From positions 1 to 31,848 of the forward strand of contig JBNMNW010000033.1 in NCBI GenBank assembly GCA_051278165.1: a stretch of 31,848 bases of DNA, read 5' to 3'. A model generated the notes under the pieces. The model was not told where the DNA came from. It worked only from the letters and a program-made list of their open reading frames with translations, and did no database searches. Positions 25,917 through 31,848 of the stretch are shown here, piece by piece. This stretch comes from GCA-2684655 sp051278165 (GTDB taxonomy: Bacteria > Planctomycetota > UBA1135 > UBA2386). The translations under genes and the position numbers were made by a program. Position 1 is the first letter of the stretch. The number at the start of each line of letters is the position of its first letter.

Positions 25917-26384
25917 ATGCAGATCCGCGAGTTTCGCCCAACCGATCTCGAAGCGGTGGTTGCGCTGTTCACCGCCTCCGTTCGCGGGCTCGCCGGCAAC
26001 GCATACGGAGAGCAGCAGCTCCAGGCTTGGGCCCCGGACCCTCCCGATCTCGAGCACTGGCGCCGCAAGATCGCTGGTCAGAACCTGTTGCTGGCAGAGT
26101 TGGAGGGCGAACTGCTTGGCATGGTCGGCTACGAGCACAACGGACACGTCGATGTGCTGTTCACGCACCCGGACCATGCGCGCAAGGGAATCGCGGCCAA
26201 GCTGCACACCGAAGCCGTGCGGCGGCTGGGTGAGATTGGGGTGCACGAACTGTTCACCGAGTCAAGTGAAGTGGCGCTGCCGTTCTTTGCGCGGCAGGGC
26301 TATCAGGTCGAACGGCGCGAGGTGGTCGCAGCGCACGGTGTTTCCCTGCACCGTTATCGCATGCGGCGCGCCAGTTCAGAATGA
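25917..26384 (+). CDS. GNAT family N-acetyltransferase
   Basis: A 155-residue protein from the ATG at 25917, the first residue of the GNAT pattern MQIREFRPTDLEAVVALF. The acetyl-CoA loop is HARKGIAAKLHTEA (R-x-x-G-x-A), preceded by VDVLFTHPDH (beta-4) and followed by LFTESSEVALPFFARQGYQVERRE, as in YafP-like acetyltransferases. The substrate is unknown. It is divergent from parA across 100 bp and converges on bshB. In this setting, acetylation of a bacillithiol conjugate is conceivable, but that is guesswork. Confidence 0.8.
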   Translation: MQIREFRPTDLEAVVALFTASVRGLAGNAYGEQQLQAWAPDPPDLEHWRRKIAGQNLLLAELEGELLGMVGYEHNGHVDVLFTHPDHARKGIAAKLHTEAVRRLGEIGVHELFTESSEVALPFFARQGYQVERREVVAAHGVSLHRYRMRRASSE

Positions 26385-26475
26385 GTCGACGGTGGCGCGC
26401 ACTGTATTGCTGCTGGTGAACACCGCGAGTCCACCCACTGTGTTTGGCGTCGGGATCGTGCCCGCTCGCGACTGC

Positions 26476-27204
26476 TTAGCCTAACAACCAGCCAAACTCG
26501 CGCATGGCAATTGGCCCGTCGTGCCAGAAGCCTTCGCCTGAGCGCACCGCGATCATGATGCCGGTCGCTTGCTCGCGCACGATCGTGCGCTCGAGCAAGT
26601 CGCGTCCTTGCACCAGGTGATCGATGTTTGGCGGGCTCAGTTGCGACGCGTAGCAACGCACGGCGTCAGCTTTTTGGTCGGCGACGTCACTGATGTCGAT
26701 AACGAACGTTGGTTCGATCGGTTGGTTGCCGGGGTAACGCAGCAGTGTGCGCGCGCGGTGAGGCGCGCCAAGACTCGGCTGGTAGTTGCGCAGTCCCGCC
26801 AAGAAGTGCGCGCGACCGATCAGTTCGGCAGCGTTGCTGTGGTCGGGATGCACATCACGCGGGTGTGGCGCGAAGATCAGCTTGGGTTGCACGGCGCGGA
26901 TCGCGGCGACGACACGGTTGGTCGCTTCGTCATCGGTGCGGATGCCGGTATCCGGCAAGCCCAGGTTACAGCGCACGGCGACGCCCAGAGCGTTGGCGGC
27001 AGCTAAGGCTTCGCGATCGCGATCCTCGACTGTGCCGCGCGATCCCATCTCGCCACGCGTGCAGTCCACCAGCGCGACAGTCGCTCCCTTCTGCTGCAAC
27101 AACAGCAACGTGCCGCCGCAGGCGATCTCAATGTCGTCGGGGTGCGGCCCGAACGCCAAGACGTCGCATGCGGGCAGCTTCGCCGGCTCTGCGACGGTCA
27201 TCAT
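26476..27204 (-). CDS. bshB: BshB: bacillithiol biosynthesis N-acetylglucosaminyl-malate deacetylase
   Basis: A 242-residue LmbE/PIG-L family zinc deacetylase. Metal and catalytic motifs: GPHPDDIE (19-26) near the N-terminus and HPRDVHPDH (114-122), with the second zinc ligand in the HPDH element. RGEMGSRGT and CNLGLPDTGI match BshB1. It removes acetate from GlcNAc-Mal to give GlcN-Mal, step two of bacillithiol synthesis. Its ATG overlaps the bshC stop (ATGA; a second ATG follows immediately), so the two genes are translationally coupled. Confidence 0.88.
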   Translation of the reverse strand: MMTVAEPAKLPACDVLAFGPHPDDIEIACGGTLLLLQQKGATVALVDCTRGEMGSRGTVEDRDREALAAANALGVAVRCNLGLPDTGIRTDDEATNRVVAAIRAVQPKLIFAPHPRDVHPDHSNAAELIGRAHFLAGLRNYQPSLGAPHRARTLLRYPGNQPIEPTFVIDISDVADQKADAVRCYASQLSPPNIDHLVQGRDLLERTIVREQATGIMIAVRSGEGFWHDGPIAMREFGWLLG

Positions 27205-28757
27205 AGCTCGAGCACTCCGTGTTCGATGACGAACGGGTCTGCGGCACCGATCAACTCTTCGGCCAGGCGCGGGCCATACGAATTGAGGAAGCTGATTGGG
27301 CCAAACACACGCTCTTGCACGCGGCTACGCGGTCGTAGCGAATTGCACAGACGGCGCAATTGCTTGATGCCGGTGCCTTCGCGGTTTTGGCGAGCGTTGC
27401 GGACCTTGGTCTGTAGGCGTTCGAGTTCTTCACTGGTCTTGGTGCGCGCACGGTCGAGTGCCCCCACCATCGAGGAGTCGATCGTCTTCAAAGTTTTCTC
27501 GACGGCATCGAGATCGGCCCGCAAGCGCGTCTTGATGCTCTCGACCTTGTCTTCGATATCGCCTTCGCCGTTGTCGTCTTGTAGCAAACGCTCGGCGAGC
27601 TTCTCCGGCGTGTCGTCGAGTTCGGGCAGGTCGAGCGAGAACCGTGTCATCAACCGCTGCATCGATGGTTCGACCAGCGTCAGCGACGAGCGCGGCACGA
27701 ACACCGGCTGCGGCACACCTAAGAATCGATACAGCGGCGCGACCGCGGCAAGGTAGCCGAGTTCGCCCGGACCAACCACGAAGCCAATCGTCGGCAAGCA
27801 CGCGTCTTGCCACAGCGGTCGTAGCAACACACCTGGCGACATGTTGCGGTGGTCGGCGATTTCTTCGCCGTCGGCAAGCGGCTCGCGGCGATCGCCACTC
27901 ATCGCGAACATCATCGTCGCGCTCGGATCAAGCGTGATGTCGACGCCGAGGTCGGTCAGGTCATCGCAGGTTTGCGTGACCTTGGTGCGGATCTCGTCGG
28001 ACCTGCTCCACCATTTCTTCAGTGGTTCGAACGCGCACTCCGGCAGGTCACGCGGTTCGATGACCAGCAAGCCGTGCTTGCCGAACACTTCGAACATCAA
28101 GCGCGCCTGCAGATCGCCCATCGCTTCGTCGGGATGCTTCGGCTTGAGCACACTCATCAAGTGCTCGTGGAATTCGGTATCCGGCAGCAGCGGGGCAATC
28201 TCTTCGAGCAAGCGTTCGACGTCGCGGCCGACGTGGATCTTGCGCAGTGATTCGTTGTGCCGCGTGATGTCGAGTCGGAAGCGCTGCACTTCCTGTTGTT
28301 GGTTGACGAAGAACGCGCGGTTGCCTTCTTCGAGATCGTGATCGTCCGAGTGGTTCCAGAACAGCGGCACGCAGCGCGGCCCACCTTGTTCTTTGATCTC
28401 CTTGCACAGCCGAATCGCCGTCGCAGCTTTGTGCAGGCAGAACAGCGGCCCACCAAACAAGCCCGGTTGCTGGCCGGTGACGATGACATGCGTCTCCGGA
28501 TCGAGAAGTGCTTCGGCGTTGGCTAACACCTGGGGTGGCGCGTCGTGGCGCTTGGCGTAGGCACTCAGCGACTCGACCAATTGGTCGCGCGGAATGACTC
28601 GCGGCGCACCGGTCGGCGCACGCTTCAGCAGTTCTGCTACGGAATGCGAACGCATGCCAAGGTAGTTGCCGAGATCGCGGTCGTCCTCCAGGTATCGCTG
28701 GTGAACGGCAGACGTGCCAAGGCGGCGAAACGAGATGTGGCGCAGGGTCGAGGTCAA
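27201..28757 (-). CDS. bshC: BshC: putative cysteine-adding enzyme of bacillithiol biosynthesis
   Basis: The protein is 518 residues from a TTG at 28757, chosen because family members begin about eight residues before ISFRRL and because this leaves a 20-bp gap to pyrF. ATG at 28808 (overlapping pyrF by 31 nt) is the alternative. Core motifs: VTGQQPGLFGGPLFCLHK, CVPLFWNHSDDHDLEE, RPLWQDACLPTIGFVVGPGELGYLA and VFVPRSSLTLVEP, all typical of BshC. A coiled coil (nt about 27400-27560) and a C-terminal VQERVFGPISFLNSYGPRL follow, also as in the family. BshC adds cysteine to GlcN-Mal. Its order pyrF-bshC-bshB on one strand suggests one operon. Confidence 0.87.
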   Translation of the reverse strand: MTSTLRHISFRRLGTSAVHQRYLEDDRDLGNYLGMRSHSVAELLKRAPTGAPRVIPRDQLVESLSAYAKRHDAPPQVLANAEALLDPETHVIVTGQQPGLFGGPLFCLHKAATAIRLCKEIKEQGGPRCVPLFWNHSDDHDLEEGNRAFFVNQQQEVQRFRLDITRHNESLRKIHVGRDVERLLEEIAPLLPDTEFHEHLMSVLKPKHPDEAMGDLQARLMFEVFGKHGLLVIEPRDLPECAFEPLKKWWSRSDEIRTKVTQTCDDLTDLGVDITLDPSATMMFAMSGDRREPLADGEEIADHRNMSPGVLLRPLWQDACLPTIGFVVGPGELGYLAAVAPLYRFLGVPQPVFVPRSSLTLVEPSMQRLMTRFSLDLPELDDTPEKLAERLLQDDNGEGDIEDKVESIKTRLRADLDAVEKTLKTIDSSMVGALDRARTKTSEELERLQTKVRNARQNREGTGIKQLRRLCNSLRPRSRVQERVFGPISFLNSYGPRLAEELIGAADPFVIEHGVLEL

Positions 28758-28777
28758 AGTTTCAGCTCTACTCGGAA

Positions 28778-29644
28778 TCACCGATTGGGAACGGCCACTG
28801 CCCGACATTCGGCGGCAAAGGTGGCACACGCCTGGTCGATACGATCGAGCCAGTCATTTTGTGCCGGGGCAAAACACTGCATGACGCCGCGGCTCTGGTT
28901 AACCAGTGCGCCGAGGCCTCGTTCGTCGAAGGCGGCGGCGAGGTCTTCGACCTTGCCACCTTGGGCTCCAACACCTGGCAACAACAGCCAGGAGTTGGGC
29001 ATTAGCTTGCGCAAGCGCGCCAACTCTTCGGGCCAGGTCGCACCGACGACCGCGCCGACCGCGTGGTAACCGTGCTCCAGGGGAAGCTCACTGCCCCACT
29101 TGTTCACGGCCTTGGCAACCACGTCACAAAGCGGCTCGTCACCGATTCGCAAATCCTGGAAGTCCTTCGCGCCGGGGTTGCTGGTGCGGACCAGTATGAA
29201 CACGCCGCGGCCGCCCCCTGTTGGTAGGCACCACTTCAAGAACGGTGCCACCGAGTCATTACCCAAGTAGGGGTGAAGGGTTAGCGAGTCAGCGATGCGG
29301 AAGTGACCCTCGGCATAGGCTTCCGCCGTGCTACCAATGTCGCCGCGCTTGACGTCGCCAACAATCAGCAACCCTTCCTGGTGCGCCATCCGGCAGACCT
29401 CTTCGTAGGCGCGATAGCCATCCGAGCCATAGCTCTCAAAGAAGGCGATGTTGGGTTTGACCGCCGGCGCATGCTTCGCGATGACCGGCAGTGCCTCACC
29501 GTAGAACGCAACGATGCGCGCCGCCGGCGCCGCCCCAGCCATCAACTTCGCCGGGAACGCGGACAACCGTGGGTCGAGGCCAATAACGATCGGGGACATG
29601 CCACCGAGAACACGTTCTGCGAGATCACCGACGAAGCTTTGCAC
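28778..29644 (-). CDS. pyrF: Orotidine 5'-phosphate decarboxylase, type 2
   Basis: A 288-residue protein, the length of the type 2 (long) PyrF group. Motifs: IVIGLDPRLSAFP near the N-terminus, VKPNIAFFESYG with the substrate Lys, and the catalytic DVKRGDIGSTAEAYA (D-x-K-x-x-D-I). The phosphate-binding end is LLLPGVGAQGG and NQSRGVMQ. It makes UMP from OMP in pyrimidine synthesis. UMP feeds the UDP-GlcNAc pool used by BshA, but the link is probably only positional. It is the first gene of the presumed pyrF-bshC-bshB operon. Confidence 0.92.
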   Translation of the reverse strand: MQSFVGDLAERVLGGMSPIVIGLDPRLSAFPAKLMAGAAPAARIVAFYGEALPVIAKHAPAVKPNIAFFESYGSDGYRAYEEVCRMAHQEGLLIVGDVKRGDIGSTAEAYAEGHFRIADSLTLHPYLGNDSVAPFLKWCLPTGGGRGVFILVRTSNPGAKDFQDLRIGDEPLCDVVAKAVNKWGSELPLEHGYHAVGAVVGATWPEELARLRKLMPNSWLLLPGVGAQGGKVEDLAAAFDERGLGALVNQSRGVMQCFAPAQNDWLDRIDQACATFAAECRAVAVPNR

Positions 29645-29714
29645 GGCGCGCCACCCTAGCCACCCGGTGACACCGGAACACGCGTGAGCTACACGGATTC
29701 ACGTCACGACCTTG

Positions 29715-29809
29715 CCAACCCTGCGTACTGTACCCGGTACAAACCACAGGTGGCGCGCACGGATGACTCCGAATCTGTGGTTTGTACCGGGTACAGTACG
29801 CAGGGTTGG
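29715..29809. repeat. Perfect 35-bp inverted repeat
   Basis: The left arm at 29715-29749 begins CCAACCCTGCGTACTG and ends AACCACAG; the right arm at 29775-29809 is its exact reverse complement. The spacer is 25 bp (29750-29774). Each arm holds three GTAC tetramers and a near-palindromic GTACCCGGTAC core. The element sits between the starts of divergent pyrF and the oxygenase gene, so it is not at a gene end and lacks a T-tract. The flanks do not continue the symmetry. Confidence 0.95.
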
Positions 29810-29880
29810 TTTGCACGTTGACGCAATTGGCCGGGTTTGTGGCTCGCTGATGACGCGGGCTTTCTGCAAGGTGACGTTTG

Positions 29881-30486
29881 ATGCTCGTTTCGAAACTTGG
29901 CCACACACTGCAGGCGAATGCCTTTGGCGCGGACTACCTGTTCGAGCTGCAGAAGCAGATTCGCAGCAGTCGCTTCTTTGCCGTCAACAACCTGAACCGC
30001 GACTTCGTTGGCACGCGTGGGTTCTCGGTGGTGTTTCGCCGTTCGGCGCTAGCGCGCGTCATCGGGCAGTTTCCATGGACGGAGCCATATCTGAAGTTGG
30101 CGCTGCGTGATGACTGCAATGCGTTCTACCTCAATCCGCTGCAGCTGACCGAAGGTTCGCACGTCTCGCCGCACATCGATCGCAGTCTGCATGCCTACGT
30201 CGTCGATGTGTTGCCGCCGCTGCAGGTCAGCGTGCTCTATATCGAAGTGCCGAAGGGGCTGCGCGGTGGCGGTCTCGTGCTGCGACGTGGCAAGAAGTTC
30301 CTCGGCCGTGTCACGCCTCAAGAGGGCTTGCTGCTGCAGTTCCACGGAGATCTCCAGCACGGGGTCGACAAGGTTGATACGCCCGGATTGCGGCTGAGCC
30401 TTGTCTGCGAACAGTATCGGCTTGATGAGTCGGAGCTCGAGGACATGCCCGAATACACAGTCGAGTCGCGTGCGAAGTCGTCGTGA
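29881..30486 (+). CDS. 2OG-Fe(II) oxygenase family protein
   Basis: A 201-residue soluble protein. The ATG at 29881 is supported by AAGGTGA seven bases upstream. The iron ligands are visible as HIDRSLH (H-x-D, near residue 100) and the distal His in FHGDLQHGVD (about 160-165), with the 2-oxoglutarate Arg in TPGLRLSLVCEQYRL. The spacing of about 58 residues between HxD and distal His fits the prolyl-4-hydroxylase-like fold. Strand pattern LQVSVLYIEVPKGLRGGGLVL also fits. The substrate is unknown. It stands alone behind the 35-bp inverted repeat. Confidence 0.7.
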   Translation: MLVSKLGHTLQANAFGADYLFELQKQIRSSRFFAVNNLNRDFVGTRGFSVVFRRSALARVIGQFPWTEPYLKLALRDDCNAFYLNPLQLTEGSHVSPHIDRSLHAYVVDVLPPLQVSVLYIEVPKGLRGGGLVLRRGKKFLGRVTPQEGLLLQFHGDLQHGVDKVDTPGLRLSLVCEQYRLDESELEDMPEYTVESRAKSS

Positions 30487-30512
30487 CCGAACGCCTGTCC
30501 TGGCTGCAACGA

Positions 30513-30542
30513 GTTGTTCCAGCCCAATGTTGTTCCAACCCA
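30513..30542 (+). repeat. Two-copy 14-bp direct repeat after the oxygenase gene
   Basis: GTTGTTCCAGCCCA at 30513 and GTTGTTCCAACCCA at 30529, separated by AT (16-bp period, one mismatch). It begins 26 bp after the stop codon. It is minor, but resembles in kind the gene-end arrays elsewhere in the window. Confidence 0.6.
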
Positions 30543-30557
30543 CTGCATCTGGACGCC

Positions 30558-31491
30558 ATGAACGACCTTCTTCGGCGCGCGGTTCTAGCGCTCACGATTC
30601 CTCTGTTCCTGGTGATTGCTTCGTGCGGCTTGAATGTTCCTAGCACCGTCAGAACGGCGCCCGAACCCGCGCAGGTCCAGACCAAGAATCAGGATCCAAA
30701 GCTAGCACCGGTTGCCAAGCCGACGCCAACGAACGCGCATCTGCAAGATGCGCCGCACCTGCTTCTTGCAGCTCGATGGCTCTGTGCAGGCGCGTTGGGT
30801 GACCGATGGCACGGTGCAGACTCGTCAGTTCGCAAAGGGCGAGCCGATCGTCTTGAAGGGCTGGGCGCACTTGCTCGGCGACTCGTTGCAGATCGGGGTT
30901 CCGACGCCGCCCAAGTGCAAGTGGGATGCGCCGACCAAGATGCTGGCGTTGAGTGATGTCGAAGGCGAATACGACTCGCTGCTGAAGTTCTTGACCAGCA
31001 ATCAGGTGGTCGACGACAACGGCCACTGGGCGTTCGGCAAGGGGCATCTGGTCGGCGTCGGCGACTACGTGTTCGTGCACGCAGGACTGTCGCCACAGGT
31101 GGTCCGCAAGGCGCTCGACTACGACGGCATCAATGCCAAGGTTCGTTCGGTGTTGGGCGTGCGTCCGGAGACCTTGACCGATGTCGCGACGGCACAACTC
31201 AGTTGGGGGCGCGCGGGGCCGTTGTGGTACCGAGGCTACTTGCCCCAACACGCAATGGAGTTTGGGCCGACGCCTGGAAACAACCAATTCGGGATGATCT
31301 TGAAGGCTTGCGAGGCCAAGCACATCGTTGTGGGGCACACCAAGGTCGCGCGTGTGGCGACGATGTATGAAGGCGGTTTGATCCCGATCGATGTGCCGTG
31401 GACGGATCCGGTGAACGTTCGCGGGTTGCTTGTGCGTGGCGACAAGTCGAGCCTCGTTGACATGGACGGCGCTTCGTTCGAGCTTCGCTAG
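30558..31491 (+). pseudogene. Metallophosphoesterase lipoprotein gene, frameshifted and missing its catalytic core
   Basis: The gene starts at an ATG (30558) with a lipoprotein signal (MNDLLRRAVLALTIPLFLVIASC) and a Pro/Thr linker to NAHLQDAPHLL. The family sequence then continues in the +1 frame (LQLDGSVQARWVTDGTVQ) from about 30760, so a frameshift lies in CTGCTTCTTGCA (30759-30770). The +1 frame runs to the TAG at 31489-31491. It holds LALSDVEGEYDSLLKFL and W-x-FGKGHLV but then jumps at about 31051-31068 from VGD straight to YVFVHAGLSP. In the family about 80-95 residues lie between, including GD-x-x-DRG and GNHE, which bind the two metals. The second half (GPLWYRGYL, HIVVGHTKVARV, IDVPW) is intact. 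Probably inactive. Confidence 0.7.
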
Positions 31492-31603
31492 CGGTCGCTT
31501 GCCCCCGCAAAATCGGTTGTCGCCGAAGGATGAAGCAGTTGGTGCAGGTTGTCGCGTTCTGGCGGTTGGACATCCCCTTGCAATGCTGCCTACACTTGCG
31601 CCC

Positions 31604-31848
31604 ATGGCAGTGCATACGGTGAACGGTGAAACGGGCATCGCGATGATGGGGCTCTGGGACGTTGGTCTCGAGCCAGTCATGACGCGCGTGTCGGTCGACG
31701 GTCTTCGAAAAGAGGTCGATGCGGCGCGCCTGTTCGGGATCAGCACCGGCGGTGACGGCAGCTACGACGTGGTCATCGCTGTCGACGATGAACTGCCAGA
31801 AGAACATCGCGCCTACATGGAACCGCGCGGCGGTCCGTTCTTGCTGCA
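31604..31848 (+). CDS. Unknown protein, 3' truncated by the window edge
   Basis: An ATG at 31604 opens a frame that runs off the window (81 codons visible). It starts MAVHTVNGETGIAMMGLWDVG and continues with VSVDGLRKEVDAARLFGISTGGDGSYDVVIAVDDELPEEH in parts. Composition is that of a real soluble protein with no signal peptide. I do not recognise the family. The preceding 112 bp contain no gene. Confidence 0.55.
   Translation, partial: MAVHTVNGETGIAMMGLWDVGLEPVMTRVSVDGLRKEVDAARLFGISTGGDGSYDVVIAVDDELPEEHRAYMEPRGGPFLL

Noticed and set aside
29715..29809. The 35-bp inverted repeat as a rho-independent terminator
   Set aside because: It lies upstream of two divergent genes and has no T-tract on either side.
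29625..29908. Minus-strand frames running through the 35-bp inverted repeat
   Set aside because: They cross a palindrome, have no recognisable protein pattern and would be upstream of pyrF on the same strand without a start signal.
30483..30956. A 157-codon frame as a complete protein
   Set aside because: Only its early part (from 30558) makes sense as a lipoprotein signal; the rest is out-of-frame translation of the phosphoesterase body.

Overview
The window looks like a chromosomal segment from a Gram-negative bacterium of fairly high GC content, most plausibly a member of the Planctomycetota. That placement is an inference. It rests on outer-membrane genes (LptD-like, DUF481, Mla/MCE lipid transport), a secreted PQQ-type sugar dehydrogenase with a C-terminal beta-rich domain of a style common in planctomycete exported proteins, a full bacillithiol gene set, frequent GTG/TTG starts, and many starts without a Shine-Dalgarno sequence. 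No rRNA, tRNA, CRISPR array, transposase or phage gene was seen.

Left part (1-11.1 kb), envelope and housekeeping: a 5'-truncated LptD-like outer-membrane protein; a convergent DUF481 barrel protein; a FUN14-family membrane protein; the ABC-F factor EttA; a trypsin-like lipoprotein divergent from a TatA/B-like gene and a DUF2007 gene; a stand-alone GspE/PilB N-terminal domain protein; and a secreted glucose/sorbosone dehydrogenase-like protein.

Middle part (11.1-21.1 kb), the replication-initiation neighbourhood, all on the minus strand: dnaA, an 840-bp gene-free gap, dnaN, dciA (DUF721), gyrB, then a two-gene lipid-transport unit. That unit has an MCE protein with a degenerate trypsin-like C-terminal domain, followed by an MlaF-MlaE fusion. 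No recF lies between dnaN and gyrB. The 3' ends of gyrB and dnaN each run into an array of about 14-bp tandem repeats. The two arrays differ in sequence but share the period, and in both the repeat unit includes the gene's own stop codon.

Right part (21.6-31.8 kb): bshA overlapped by a cysteine desulfurase gene and preceded by a degenerate GHKL-ATPase-like gene; an orphan parA with a long acidic tail; a GNAT acetyltransferase; and a pyrF-bshC-bshB operon. Together bshA, bshB and bshC would make bacillithiol, a low-molecular-weight thiol built from UDP-GlcNAc, malate and cysteine. A perfect 35-bp inverted repeat sits between pyrF and a divergent 2OG-Fe(II) oxygenase gene. Next is a metallophosphoesterase lipoprotein gene that appears doubly broken (a frameshift plus loss of the catalytic centre), and finally a truncated unknown gene.

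The best candidates for something undescribed are the stop-codon-spanning 14-bp arrays behind gyrB and dnaN, the MCE/pseudoprotease fusion, and the 35-bp perfect inverted repeat.
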